DNA of 64,000 nucleotides. It comes from Scolanthus callimorphus (taxonomy: Eukaryota > Cnidaria > Anthozoa > Actiniaria > Edwardsiidae). The position numbers and the translations under genes were made by a program. How positions within the stretch are numbered: position 1 is the stretch's first letter; each line of letters starts with the position of its first letter. The stretch covers positions 30,776,532 to 30,840,531 of the forward strand of contig CM066912.1 of assembly GCA_033964015.1 (NCBI GenBank), given 5' to 3'. Below the pieces are notes generated by a model, which saw only the letters and a program-made list of their open reading frames with translations, was not told where the DNA came from and ran no database searches. Below are positions 10,140 to 21,849 of the stretch, piece after piece.

Positions 10140-11850
10140 TCGCGACAATTTTTCCCGCACGTACGCGCCAACTCACTTATGTAACTAGGTGCAACTGGCG
10201 CGCGATCTGCCGCGATTTTTGTCGATTGATGTCGCGGAGATTTCAAACATATTCGAAACTCTTTATTTTGCAACTTGATGCGATTTGAAGAAAATAGAGC
10301 ACATAAATCGTATCGGATTTGCATCTCCTTTACACAAGAGAGGAGTTGGAAGCAACTCGTGCGAGAAAAATCGAAGCAACAAATAAAACAGAAATCTCAG
10401 CCTTAAGAAGCACCGTTATTTTGACCTGGTTTTTTCAACCTACTTTTCGGTGTTTGGAATCGTGATGAAACACGCTGTCTCGTGTTTGATATATTACGAA
10501 CCTACTGGCCGCATCATCTATTGAAAGCGCAGAGCATTAATTTAGTTATTGGATTCCCTCGTTTCCAATAGATGTTACTAATGCTATTAATGGCGTTGAT
10601 CACAATAGGTTTTACAGGCTGAAAAGTGTTTGTACAAGGCTTCTGAAAGTGGGGTATCTTTAAAATATATTTGATCTTTACCGCTTCTAGAAACCTGTTG
10701 TTAAACAAGTCATTTGGATGAAGTATTCAAAGTATCACACAGATGAACAGCCGATGATATCTGAATCGAATTAAAGAACAAGTGATCTGATCGAGTTATT
10801 TGGTACTCAAAAATAAAGTGAGCGGAATGTTCTTGTGGGAGATTCTAGATTGTATTGCTAATATTTTATCGTCCACTGCGAGATGAGAAAATTAGCCGCG
10901 AAAAAAATGATCAATATAAACATTTCTTGCAGGGGGCGAAAATATAAAGATTAAAATTCATCGCACTCCACTTAGAATGGTGTCTTAAAGGAACCTCGCA
11001 AAGCTTAATCGCATCGTTTTGAAGAAAGACGTGCCTTTTTGTTAGGAAAGGCGTTTACTCTTTGTCTGATCTTATCGCATTATTTGGCGGGTTTCTCGGC
11101 ATGGTTGTGCAGTAATACTTGATAAAGATGGGGAAATCCTCAAGCTCATATTCTGTACCACTGTGTGTAAACATTATTTTGCTTCTTCCTATTGTGCAGT
11201 GAACTTAATTAAATGAAAAGCTTCTTCGGATAAAAATCATTTCCACTTAAAAGTAGGACACAAGCACAGTGTGAAGAATGGTTGATTTGTTGTTTATTTA
11301 TGCAGTTTAATTAATTTTCTCTTAATTGCAAAATCGGATAATAATTGGAGAGTTCTTCCTTCAATTTAGACAAGGCGGCTAGATAGCTGTAAGCCACAAC
11401 TTAAAGAGCATTTTCAATTTCAATCTTCAAAGAATCCCATGAATCCGGCTTGACGATTTTTTGGAACCCGCATATAAAGAAGATACACCACTTAAGGGGG
11501 CGCCATGCTATTTTCAGATTGGTAAGAATTTAAAAAGGTAGATGATAGTTTGCTGACGAGTAGAAGTAATGATTATTCTTTATAATAGTCAATCTTGGTA
11601 TATAATTCAGTTTATCTCATTAACTCAAATTCAATTTTAAAACCAGTATTCTGCACTGAATTTCTACGCCGAGGATACAATTTGCCATTTGCTGTCAATC
11701 CCGTTCGTTCTTTCTTATACGACAAGTTATTTTATACCTCGGAGACAGTTGAATTTGTCATCTTAGGGTATATATATATATATATATATTAGGGTATATC
11801 AGAAACAGTTCTGACTATGTTATATGTTATATGTTACTACATTGCGCGCC
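10140..11850. other. Unassigned, AT-rich
   Basis: No family motif or RNA gene was recognised. A (TA)n microsatellite lies at about 11767-11789. Open frames are short and compositionally biased. Confidence 0.4.
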
Positions 11851-11860
11851 GACTTTCAGA

Positions 11861-11994
11861 TACCCTAGGTACCAGAGGCTGAAACTCTACCCGTTCGCTT
11901 TGTTTTTATGAGAAACTCAGAGCTGGCGACATCAGCTCGCTTCTCGCTCGAAAATTTTAATTCTTCTGACCTCGAGCCTCTGGTTTCCAGGGTA
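11861..11994. mobile_element. 134-bp MITE with 9-bp TSD, Mutator-like
   Basis: The terminal inverted repeats are TACCCTAGGTACCAGAGGCT on the left and an imperfect complement ending CTGGTTTCCAGGGTA on the right. The direct repeat ACTTTCAGA flanks the element exactly at 11852-11860 and 11995-12003. A 9-bp TSD points to Mutator-like transposition. No coding capacity. Confidence 0.85.
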
Positions 11995-12800
11995 ACTTTC
12001 AGACGTTCAGAAAGAAAATAAAAATCGACGCAAACAGCTTCCACTTCACTCTTGTATAAAAGCAAACGTCAATCTTCAATAATTTAAACGATATAACCAT
12101 TCCCCTTTTTGAAAATAATGTTTTAAATGTATCGTGATAGTAGGAGAGTATTGTTACAATATTGTAAAATTTTCATGTAATTAATTTATAGATATCAAAA
12201 CTTAACAGGCATTCAGTCCGCGTTCGGCTGGCAAATGAAATTTCATGAATGCTGATATCATCTAAATTGTAGCATTGCAGAGCGATTAATTATAAGACAA
12301 AGGTACCTGTTTTTAGAACGCTGAAGTGCTCAGACGTCAAAACTAAGTAATCATGAAATAATGTAGCTACGGTTTTATATTATGTTATATCTATTTTCAG
12401 TGATTCGAGCAACAATTGTCCAAGATCTGTTCACCAAAAAGTGTAAAATCTACTGGCTTCATTCCAAATCTCTTTACAAAAAAGGTCCATGCAAGATGTA
12501 ACTCGAGTTATACCCATTGAGAAATACATTTCAAGTTTATATACAACATAAAAGGGAATTTATATAAATAGTACTCCAGTTGGTGAAATTGTAAATTTAA
12601 TTTCTCCACTTTCCATGATGAGTATTTCATTCATGGCGGGACAAGTCGATGCTTGCACGTAGTTCTTCCAAAACAAAATAAAAAAGGCAAGAGGGTATAA
12701 ACTATAGACTAGAGTAAATTTACTTTCGAGAAAAATGTTTGGCCATTTTTTTTTTGTCAAAGTTGTTCGAAATTCTGGTAGATTATCTCTTAAAATGCTG
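11995..12800. other. Unassigned
   Basis: AT-rich sequence with only short open frames; no motif, RNA gene or repeat boundary recognised beyond the TSD of the preceding element. Confidence 0.4.
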
Positions 12801-12808
12801 AAAATGCC

Positions 12809-13094
12809 TGGCTGATTGCATTCTTAAACCGCACCGGGAGGGTTGAGGACCAACGGGATATTTTCCAGGGGAGGGGGTGTGTCTGGAGACTGGAAATTCC
12901 AAGGGGGAGGTGTCAATAAGGTGACTTTCCAGGGACATTTTATCAAAAAATAGATTTTCCAGGGGTGATTTCGCCAGAAAGAAATGGAAATTCCAGCGGA
13001 GGGGGGCTTTTATGAGGTTTGAAATTCCAGGGGAGGGGGTCGTTTTAAGGGAGGTCCTCAACCCCCCGGTGCGGTTTAAAAATGCAATCAGCCA
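12809..13094. mobile_element. 286-bp inverted-repeat element with GGAAATTCC/G-tract modules
   Basis: Ends are inverted repeats of about 40 bp: TGGCTGATTGCATTCTTAAA at the left, its near complement at the right. Inside are four to five irregular modules combining TGGAAATTCCA or TTTTCCAGG with a short G run. The same kind of module fills 54950-55229. No convincing TSD. Confidence 0.75.
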
Positions 13095-13360
13095 AAATTG
13101 TCGAATAAAAAAACAGTTATGTAACTCAAATCATACTAATTGTCAAACATGTGCCAATAAGAATTGATTATTTGACAAAATGGAATGAACTTCAGCTGAG
13201 CGTCAAATAAACAGAAGACTATTCTAGCTCTTTCAGGGCCTAAGGAAGATTAGCGCTTAAGGAAATCGTGTTTGCCAAACCATAGAGTATATCGGCCCTA
13301 GACTGGGACACAACCGCAAATTCTAGTGAAGGCTTTTTGTTTCCATGGATGTAGTAAAGC

Positions 13361-13545
13361 CATTAAAGGAGGCGTGCCACGATTTTAGCACAGTGATGTA
13401 AACAACATCTAAATAACTGATGGATAGCCAAAATAATATAAGGTTTGTTAAATCGCCCTTTCACTACAAAGCGATCATAATGTTAACGCAATGAGTTTTT
13501 GAAATCTGGTTGGGATGATCTGTTTCCAAAGTCTGAAGGACATTA
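13361..13545. mobile_element. Partial copy of the AAAGGGGC-ended MITE family
   Basis: The sequence matches, in inverted orientation and with about 20 percent visible differences, the right half of the element at 18234-18604 (shared GATGTAAA, AACTGATGGATA and GAGTTTTTGAAATC motifs). Only one end is present, so this copy is truncated. Confidence 0.65.
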
Positions 13546-14054
13546 AAATGTGTTTCAAAATTAGGTTGATGATCACAGTACATTCATCATACGACTGTGA
13601 CGTCATTTTACCAAAATTGAGAGCAGATATGGAGCCGTTCGTATTACACGGTTGGAAGCCGTATTAGGCCAGGTTTAGACGTCGAACTTAATTCTTGTCG
13701 CACCAAATGTCAATTTCCCATTGTTTAGCTAGTAGTGCTACTGTCTTGAGCTCATTTGAATCATAAGGAACGGCACCATCTGCCGTGCCAACGCCGCGCT
13801 ATATTACAATTTTGAATCCTTCCAGCGCTCCTTTCAGGGCTGCGATCTTCTCCATTCGCCAAACAGGCTATATTAACCTCATAAAATCACTTGTATCGAA
13901 ACTACTTGTTTTTACTGGCAAATAAACCAAGTCAATTTAGCGCGACAGAATTCGACGTTTAAAACGGGCCTTACACACACTGTAGGAAACAAGTTACAAA
14001 CCGGTTTTGCGCGCGCACTTGAATGGCTTTCCGATCGTGTGCTAGTCAAATCAC

Positions 14055-14738
14055 GTACGTTTCCTAATGAATCTTGAAAGAAAAGAAAATATTGTTGTTG
14101 TCGTGTAATAAATAGCTCGTTAGATGTTTTTTCATGTAATATACTGGCGGACATTTTACTCGTTGCTCACATTTTTCCTCACCCTTGTGGGGCTCGTAAA
14201 CCCGTAAAATACAGAAAATATCCGCGCGTATTACATTAACAGTTCATTAACGGAAATAGGCAGCCGAAAAATATAAACTTTGCCAAAAATTGCCGATGTT
14301 GCAAAACTTCCTTAGTAGGATCCCCTTAAATTATTTGGAAGGTCTGTAAGTATCATTTCTCATTCGCGGAGTTTCAAAACATCCACCAAAAACTACCCTG
14401 GCGTACGTTTCCTAATGAATCTTGAAAAGAAAATATTGTTGTTGTCGTGTAATAAATAGCTCATTAGATGTTTTTTCATATAATATACAGGCGGACATTT
14501 TACTCGTTGCTCACATTTTTCCTCACCCTTGCGTGGCTCGTAAACCCGTAAAATACAGAAAATATCCGCGCGTATTACATTAACAGTTCATTAACGGAAA
14601 TAGGCAAGCCGAAAAATATAAACTTTGCCAAAAATTGTCGACGTTGCAAAACTTTCTTAGTAGGATCCCCTTAAATTATTTGGAAGGTCTGTAAGTATCA
14701 TTTCTCATTCGCGGAGTTTCAAAACATCCACCAAAAAC
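14055..14738 (+). repeat. 348-bp direct tandem duplication
   Basis: The block starting GTACGTTTCCTAATGAATCT at 14055 repeats from 14403 to 14738 with few differences, period 348. Low divergence indicates a recent duplication. The second copy runs into part of the dispersed repeat related to 9475 and 56860. Confidence 0.9.
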
Positions 14739-14864
14739 ATGCAGATATTCGAGAAAATCATTCTCTTGGTCGCCATTTTGTTTTTGTCCCGGCCAATAGG
14801 CTTGGGTCGAGATTGCAAAAATCCACAGGCGGCCCGCGAACATTCGTAAAAAAACGACGTAGAA

Positions 14865-14940
14865 AATAATACATGGGCGCGCGGAGATATGGAATTTATC
14901 TTCGAGTGTTCAATTTGATATCTCATGAGTGAGCGCAGCG
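14865..14940 (+). repeat. Half copy of a foldback family (see 20227-20393)
   Basis: Shares TGGGCGCGCGGAGATATGGA and the following ATTTATCTTCGAGTGTT with 20227-20300, ending in a GAGCGCAGCGA motif. Only one arm is evident here. Confidence 0.55.
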
Positions 14941-15456
14941 ACTAATACTCCTCACTATAAAGAGTTGGCTATAAAGGGAGACGAAATAATAAAATATTCT
15001 CGTCAGTATTCCTCGTCATAAAATATTCAGCGTCAGTAAGTTAACCTCACGCTGTGACATCGTCAGGATTTGGTCGCCACGCCGGCTGTGCTTGAGTAAG
15101 TTGACACTGCAAAACGTTACAGGTTATTTACAAATTAAGTTACACTGACCGCAAACAATTATAGTCTGAGATGGTGGCCTTGAATTAAAATACAAGCAAT
15201 AAAGCAGAAATTCGTTAAAGGATTTGATTTGAGGCCTCTGTTTCAATTATACTAATTCCCGAGTCTTCATAAATTGAACGGTGACAATTGAGCGGATTTC
15301 ATATGGGTGTCAAAAGGAAATCATCATGATTTCCTTTGTTTTTGCGTTTTGATTGAGCATCGCGACTATGCTCTCTCGGCCAGTGATATTGCTAACAAAA
15401 AAAATTATGTATTCGTCAGCGTTTTCTCGGGTCACGACTAAACGCAAGTCTTAATT

Positions 15457-15578
15457 ACCTCGCCCCTGATTGGTTGGTTGTTGAATGGGTTTCGTTTCTG
15501 ATTGGCTAAGTGTATTTACCTTGCCCCTGATTGGTTGGTTGTTGAATGGGTTTCGTTTCTGATTGGTTGAGTGTATTT
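15457..15578 (+). repeat. 61-bp tandem duplication
   Basis: Two copies of a unit with GCCCCTGATTGGTTGGTTGT, period 61, almost identical. Each contains several ATTGG (inverted CCAAT-box-like) motifs; whether they act as promoter elements cannot be told. Confidence 0.85.
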
Positions 15579-15598
15579 TCTTGGCGATTCGTTTTCTA

Positions 15599-15941
15599 CA
15601 CTCATCCACAGGGAGCTCACCCTTCCGGTAAAATAAAAGTAAATGTGTTATTTCAATGTTTTTTTTCTTCCGTTCTTTTATCTGTCAATGGGAATCCTGT
15701 GTATTGTTTAACCTCTTGGACCTTAGGGAACGAGGTTACGTCATGCTAGTTTCTGATTGGCCACTATCACTAATTTTCATAACAAAGGAATTCATTGACC
15801 TTCACAACCTACTGAATACTAGCAGCTAGTATTCAACAGATAAAAGAATTCATTGACAGATAAAAGAACTGAGGAAAAAAAAACATTGAAATAACACATT
15901 TACTTTTATTTTACCGGAAGGGTGAGCTCCCTGTGACTCAT
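15599..15941. repeat. Inverted repeat with about 100-bp arms
   Basis: The arms 15599-15700 and 15840-15941 share ACAGGGAGCTCACCCTTCCG, AAATAAAAGTAAATGTG and TTATCTGTCAATG in opposite orientation, with a spacer of about 140 bp. Arm similarity is high; no clear TSD seen. Probable foldback MITE. Confidence 0.8.
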
Positions 15942-16119
15942 CTGAAATTCACTCTAGAATGTCAGCCAATCACAGACAATGGGTGTATTATCACTCAAGA
16001 AGCACGTGATCACTCGATACACAGCTAAACTTTATTTCAAAATCTTTGGTTGACAAAAATGAGCGACTAACGCGGAACGTGCAAATACACACAGTCCACA
16101 CCCATTTAACATGCCAGTC

Positions 16120-16190
16120 TAGAGTGGTCAGAACGTCGTCCTCGTAAATAACCCGAGTTCGAGACCCCGCCCTGGCTCCTTGACCATTAT
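16120..16190 (+). repeat. Possible tRNA-derived (SINE-like) B box
   Basis: The sequence CGAGTTCGAGACC around 16151-16163 resembles a Pol III B box, and the minus-strand reading encodes the Gly-Ser-Arg-Thr-Arg pattern often produced by tRNA-like sequence. I cannot fold a full cloverleaf. It may be a SINE head or a decayed tRNA. Confidence 0.3.
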
Positions 16191-16449
16191 TTGCACATAG
16201 TCTACTTGGTTTGTTTCCCGGCCAGTTGGAGTCATTCAATGTGTTGCATGTGTAGTGATACTCGAAGAAACTAGCTGTAATGATTATATATCAGCGGTTA
16301 CAAGCTACTCTAAAATTCGAGTTAAACAAAGCAGGTTACTGTTTGAAGTTGAGGGAATTTTTATTCAGTTTAGTTTCTAGAGTTTTTGCCCCGCTTCGGG
16401 CAAAACTGAGTTGGTCGCCTCTCTCCTTCGTTGGTCATCTGTCTAAGGT

Positions 16450-16925
16450 CAGGTGCACAAAACAGATCTGTTCCGCAAAATATCTGTTCCGCAGCCCTTT
16501 CTCTTCCTGGCTGGGAAAATCAGTTTATTCTGACAATAATGTGCTGGGTAATTTTTTTCAAGTTTTTTTTTTGAAGAAAACGTTATGTGTGGCGATAATT
16601 TTCTGCTATTTTCTAGTTGCTTGGAGCAGTGCTATCTTTCTTCCTTTTTTCCGTAGTTATTTTTATCAAATGACGATCTACAATCCCGATTTTAATCTCC
16701 TGGCTGGCAACAACGTTGCTGCCTGGAAAAAATATTTGAGCTATGGTTCTGCAGGGAAAATGTCACTAAAGATGCCTCCCTGAGAAAATGGAACAGATGA
16801 AATTTTCCCAGCAACTTTTAAAACTCATTTTTATTGAAAAGCAAACTTTATACACCAGCAAACACCAAAATAAGCCATTTAAACACATTGATGGAGGGGT
16901 GCTCGTTGTGTGCCCCCGTAAGGTT
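16450..16925 (+). repeat. Dispersed repeat pair, plus copy
   Basis: About 475 bp that recur in inverted orientation at 21362-21841, sharing GTGCACAAAACAGATC, GGAACAGAT, AAATGACGATCTACAATCCC and GTTGTGTGCCCC landmarks. The copies show many small differences, so they are older than the BEL element. An open frame across it (16280-16783) is judged non-genic. Confidence 0.75.
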
Positions 16926-17006
16926 GAATAAAAAGCTTCTCCAATGTAGCAATAGTTATATACATCCAACGACTCAGATGGAAATCATTATTTAGAGCGG
17001 TTTTCA

Positions 17007-17321
17007 GACCCCGTCCACACTAACGCGGTTTCGTTTGAATCCGTATACTTTTTGATACGTTTAGGACTTCCGTCCACACTAACACGCTGATCGTTTTCAT
17101 CGAATCCGTATAAGTTTGAAAACGCTCTCGAAAAACGAATCCGTATACATATCGTTTTAGTGTGGACGGTCGAATCCGGATAAAAATGAAAACGATAACG
17201 TCAACTGTACCATTAATTTGATGTCCTTGCACACGTCACATCAAATAAAAACTAACACGCTGCGAATCCGTATAAGTTTGAAAACGAATACTTTTGAAAA
17301 CGCGTTAGTGTGGACAGGGCC
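17007..17321. mobile_element. MITE with GTCCACACTAACGCG termini
   Basis: Left end CCCCGTCCACACTAACGCGG and right end CGCGTTAGTGTGGACAGGGC are inverted repeats. Inside are subterminal repeats of GAATCCGTATAAG, AAAACG and AGTGTGGACGG in both orientations. Such GTCCACACTAACG-ended elements are, as I recall, widespread in invertebrate genomes. No coding capacity. Confidence 0.75.
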
Positions 17322-17542
17322 TCAGATGACGAAAGGAAATCAGACTTGCGTGTTCTAAGCGTTCCTATATTGGTTGACGACTTGTCCCTTTTGTTTAGTA
17401 GCCTGAAGTTAAGCCGCCCCTTCACTCTCAAACGTATACCTCACTTTGCTATAGGGGACGTTTGAATTCACTACACTACGAGATTTTCTTATCCATTACG
17501 TAATCACAGCCATGTAAAAACCGAATTTTTACGTTTCCAAGA

Positions 17543-17631
17543 CGACGCACGCCTTCTTCAACAATACATATCACATATCACTAACGACGCACGCCTTCTT
17601 CAACAATACATAAATATCACATATCACTAAC
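17543..17631 (+). repeat. Short tandem duplication, period about 42
   Basis: Two near-identical copies of a unit beginning CGACGCACGCCTTCTTCAAC; the second has a 4-bp insertion (TAAA). Confidence 0.85.
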
Positions 17632-17772
17632 GACGGGATTTCTCCCGAGGGGGGAGTCTGAATATATCTTCCGTGGTTGATAACAACCTCAAAGGGATTT
17701 CTTATCGCCATTTATTGTACTTTATACGTACGCCTTTCACTCCAAACTAGTCGATGACACACCGCCCTGCAA

Positions 17773-17779
17773 TATAAAA
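17773..17779 (+). promoter_or_regulatory. TATA-like box upstream of a putative first exon
   Basis: TATAAAA stands about 56 bp before the ATG at 17835. The spacing would suit a short 5' UTR. TATA-like strings are common in AT-rich DNA, so this counts only together with the open frame that follows. Confidence 0.25.
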
Positions 17780-17834
17780 ATAGAGCGGGGAATTATTTAC
17801 TAGTAATTGACTTATATTTTCAAAAGTGAACGTA

Positions 17835-17978
17835 ATGGCTCATTTTCGTGCAGACATGATTAAAAGTCTATTAGAACTTTTTGATGGAAGAGAGAGAGCA
17901 AAAGATGAAGAGGAAGAAGTTCAATTACGCCTTGTCTGCCCGTCTTCATCAGTTCTCGATAAAATAGAAACCTGGTAA
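17835..17978 (+). CDS. Putative first exon or tiny ORF, unknown
   Basis: An ATG opens 47 codons with an acidic run (DEEEEV) after an LLELFDG segment, the kind of composition seen in real N-termini. The frame ends at TAA 17976-17978, overlapping a candidate splice donor (CTG|GTAAAT at 17974/17975). If that donor joined the exon-like block at 19679 the junction would read TGA, so either the pairing is wrong or a base is missing. I do not recognise the family. A TATA-like box lies upstream. Confidence 0.25.
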   Translation: MAHFRADMIKSLLELFDGRERAKDEEEEVQLRLVCPSSSVLDKIETW

Positions 17979-18233
17979 ATCTACTTATCATCGTATTTGT
18001 GATGAATATCAATGAATTACTCGCATAAGCATTATAATTGTTTTACCGCAGCACAAATAGCATCACGATTCATCAAATGATGCAACAATTTCAATTACAG
18101 TGAAAATACCCGGAACATTCATCACACCGAAGAGACGTCATGTTAGTCTATCTAGGACATTTTGTGCCCAAATGATACCGCAGGGGTATTTTAAGCGTAT
18201 TGTTCAATTGCAACATAGTAGCTTCAAGCTGCC

Positions 18234-18604
18234 TTAAAGGGGCTGTGTCACGGCTATTTGAATACATTCGTAAATAATGCTCTAAGTTTGTATGTAATCA
18301 TCCCCAAATCACTCATATATCACTTAATATTAGCCTAATAGGCAATGTAGATAAGTAAGACAACAGATTTTGATGTAGCTTCAAACTTTGAAAACTGTTC
18401 ATCCCGACACGATTTCAAAAACTCGTTGTTGCAATCCGTTTCCATCCGCTTTGTAATAGGTCCATGAAGCCTACAATCATGATCGCCTTGTAGTTAAAGG
18501 GTTATTTAACATATTTAGACTAGTATTTTGGATATCCATCAGTTATTTCGATGTTTTTTTACATCACCGGAAGTGTGCTAACATCGTGACGCCCCTCCTT
18601 TAAC
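18234..18604. mobile_element. 371-bp MITE ending TTAAAGGGGC...GCCCC..TTTAA
   Basis: Left end TTAAAGGGGCTGTGTCACGG is mirrored at the right by CGTGACGCCCCTCCTTTAAC. A related copy sits at 50281-50679 and a partial inverted one at 13361-13545. It has no coding capacity and its TSD is unclear. Confidence 0.75.
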
Positions 18605-19678
18605 TTATAAATATGCATTAAGAACATTTAGGGGATCATTACTGCGGTTTTCATATCTCTGAGAACTCTGCATAGGGTTCCCTGAATCAAACATCTAAGT
18701 AACCCGGTAGCTTTTGCAAAACCTCTGAGTGGTGTTTATGATTTCAATGTGTTAGTACCATAGAGGTATTTGATAATCCTGCTAAAGTGATGATGACAAA
18801 AAGTGATAAATAATGACAGAAGCAAAGCGATTGTTCTACTACGGAATAATTAACGCACGCATTGCAACATTAATTGATGAATATCTTTGACAACAGTAAA
18901 AAGATATATGGAGCATTAATCAACCCAAAAAGATTGTCAACTAAAAGTAGCTTTAAAGTGTGTATGAAATTGCTTTGCCCTCAAATATTTATTACAAACT
19001 TATTAGAAAAATGTTCTAGATTGTTGTAAGCTTTTCTATTTGGTGGATTGTTAGGAGCGGTTTTAGGAAAGGCGGTTAAAAATAAAGCGGGCAGGGAAAT
19101 ATATTTGCATATCAAGCAACATCGAAATCCCCATATGTTCACCTTCCGTGTTCCGCCCCAGATACAGTTCGATAATAAGGGACACTCTGATAATGAAGCG
19201 CGTTGGTGAACATTTGGTAAATATTTGTAGTAAAAAATAGTTTTCGTGCGGGCTTAAATTTCCGGGTAAAGTGACATATAGTTTAAAAATAAAATACGTA
19301 AGTTGACGTTACGAGCCTCCTCTGATAAATCTTCTTATTTTCTCTGCTTCATTTCATTTAAACCCGCAATTAAAGTTTTATTTATTTATTAATGTATTCA
19401 GACGAGTCTTGCGGATAAGTGCCTTCGTATTAGTATGATAAATAACTGACACCACTTCTCGATAACACAGTCACGGCGACGGGAGTCGAACCAAGGTGTA
19501 TACGCACTGTCTCTTATACTCACCTAACAGCAATTTAGCTTCCAATTACACTGGAAGGGCTTGTGTTTCGATTAAAGCCAAACATCTTGCCGCCTAAAGA
19601 AGCTTATTAGTTTTTTTTAGAGTACCTCTGAAACCACAGTCCGCAAAGTCAAATGATGTTGGTGATATTCTATTTCAG

Positions 19679-19741
19679 AAAAGGTTGATACCACAAGAAA
19701 GGAAAGCAAAGATTGAAAGACCTCTAATAAACCAGCCCAAG
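19679..19741 (+). CDS. Putative 63-bp internal exon, unknown
   Basis: The block has a good acceptor (TTCTATTTCAG ending at 19678) and a strong donor (AAG|GTATGT at 19742). It is exactly 21 codons, open in the frame that gives a basic peptide (KRLIPQERKAKIE...). It could belong with the open frame at 17835, but the phases do not fit as sequenced. No family recognised. Confidence 0.3.
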
Positions 19742-20226
19742 GTATGTTGTATCGCAAACTCTATGTTTATTTTTTATCCTAGTCGACAGTAGCAACAACA
19801 TGACATGACCCGCGCTAACCGAATACAGTGTAAGAGGAATTGACATAATTCCTATATAAAATCATATTAGTTTCAATATACTATATTAGTTTTAACATTA
19901 AGGCATTTCACTAACCCTAAAACTCTACGGTAACGCTTCCTTCACAGGTTAGTTTTAATATATAGCTTTTTGCAAAGTGATGTTCCCATGAAAACCCTAA
20001 GTTGTGAATCAATAATGATATAAGCAGAATTGCTAGTTCGAGATTATCTTTTCTACCACACCAGACGATCACTTAATTCATAACCTCGTCTCCCGCTTGC
20101 TTTTTCTCTCTCTAAAGATCCTTGTCGTGTTTTCGACTGCCCTTAACAAAAGTGATTTTGAGGTAATTTACACCCATTGTGACATTTTAGATCACTGATT
20201 AAGGCACTAAATACATGCATTTTATA

Positions 20227-20393
20227 CATGGGTGCGCGGGGATATGGAATTTATCTTCGAGTGTTGAAATTTTGACATCTCACGAGTGCGATTTTTTTTT
20301 TTACTTTTAATAGCGCAGCGAAGGAGTGAAATATAAAATATGAACACGAGAAGACAAATTTCATAGCTCCATGCGCCCATGCATTATTCTGTT
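20227..20393. repeat. Foldback repeat
   Basis: Left arm TACATGGGTGCGCGGGGATA and right arm ending TCCATGCGCCCATGCA pair, with looser pairing of TTTATCTTCGAGTGTT against GAACACGAGAAGACAAATTT. The centre holds GCGCAGCGAAGGAG, a motif shared with other foldbacks here. Confidence 0.6.
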
Positions 20394-20399
20394 TCTTAT

Positions 20400-21115
20400 A
20401 TAGACTTTTTTTGTGAAAAATTTCCACTTGATGAATTTCGCGATATAGTGGCCATTATCGCAATTTTTTACCGTGGGAATTATGATATTTCTCAGTGGCC
20501 GAAATACTGATAAAGCACTTATAGTTTACATAATAAATGTAATTTATTTTTCGCAATGTTGAATAACGAATGACTAATGTCGTTGGCCGACTTCCAGAGG
20601 GTTTACAGCTCAGAGCTCAGATTTTGAGATGGCAATATCACAAAATATTGACGGCTAGTTGTGAGAAAATAGTTTCCGTAATTGGGTGGATTCGCGCGCG
20701 CACCCACGGAACCCAATACGTGAGCATATACGAGGTATTGCCGTCTCAAAATCGTCATTTGTTTTACATCGCGATTCTTTAAGTGTATTTAAAGAAATCA
20801 AGAGAGACATTGCTTATTTTGGTCGGTTAAAATCCCAATTCTCCTCACAAGCGCCCACGCTTTCAAACAACCACAACTGCTTTCCGCACGTGCTCTCAAG
20901 CCTTTCTCTTCACATTTTTCTGTCTTTTCGCAAAAAGTTCTTCCTTTCCCACGAAATATTACTAAAAAGGTAGCTAAACGCTATTTCTAACTATAGAAAA
21001 TAAAATGAAAGAGCAATTGTTTGGGAAAATGATGAATTTCGCTAGCTTTTTTCAAGCCGTCAGAATATTGGCGGCACACAACAAGTGCACCAGAGTGAAT
21101 CGCGATACTATAGGA
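20400..21115. other. Unassigned
   Basis: No gene recognised. An inverted pair GAGGTATTGCCGTCTCAAAA (about 20731) and TTTTGAGATGGCAATATC (about 20622) suggests a further decayed foldback around 20620-20755. Confidence 0.35.
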
Positions 21116-21259
21116 TTATTCAAAGCTTCAGTCGGTAGATTCCGCTAAGAAAATAGCACGAAAAAAGCGATATCGCAATAGCCGCGCAGCGACGAGGGCG
21201 ATATTGCCTTTTTGAGTGCTATTTTCGGCAGAATCTACCGACTGAAGACTTTGAATAAT
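21116..21259. repeat. 144-bp foldback with GC-rich apex
   Basis: Arms share ATTCAAAG.CTTCAGTCGG, GTAGATTC and AATAGCAC in inverted orientation. The apex reads AATAGCCGCGCAGCGACGAG. Pairing is near complete over about 60 bp per arm. Confidence 0.8.
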
Positions 21260-21361
21260 AATAGTTGTAATAATAATAATAATTGTTGCATTTATATAGC
21301 GCTATTTCCTGTAGCTGAATAGCGCTTTACAAGAGTTATGATAAAAACAAACTATATAAAC

Positions 21362-21841
21362 GGGGCACACAACGAGCCCCTCCTCCTTAAAATGTGTTTA
21401 AATAGCTTATTTTGGTGTTTGCTGGTCTTTCTGTTCAGTAAAAATGAGTTTTAAAAGTTGCTGGGAAAATTTTATCTGTTCCTTTTTCCCAGGAGGCACC
21501 TTCAGCGATATTTTCCCAGCAGAACCACAGCTTAATTTTTTTTTCCAGCCAGTAACGCTGTTGCCAGTCAGGAGATTAAAATCGGGATTGTAGATCGTCA
21601 TTTGATGAAAATAACCACGGAAAAAGGAAGAAAGATATCACTGTTCCCAGCAAATAGGAAATAGCAGACAAGTATCGCCACACACAACTTTTTCTTCAAA
21701 AAAACTTGGAAAAAATTTCCCAATTGATCATTGTCAGAAAAATGTTTCCAAGGAGATCTCTTTCTCAAACATTTCCCAGCCAGGAAGAGAAAGGGCTGCG
21801 GAACAGATATTTTGCGGAACAGATCCGTTTTGTGCACCTGT
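21362..21841 (-). repeat. Dispersed repeat pair, minus copy
   Basis: Inverted counterpart of 16450-16925, beginning GGGGCACACAACGAGCCCCT and ending at GTTTTGTGCACCTG. An ATAAT trinucleotide-rich tract precedes it. Confidence 0.75.
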
Positions 21842-21849
21842 ATATATAT

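Noticed and set aside
9902..10324. Cysteine-rich 140-residue open frame on the minus strand
   Set aside because: The Cys/Asn/Lys repeat is produced by a 12-bp minisatellite; no signal peptide or family features.
19472..19545. tRNA gene on the minus strand (GGTTCGACTCC B-box-like sequence)
   Set aside because: Acceptor, D and anticodon stems do not form; probably a chance match or decayed tRNA-like remnant.
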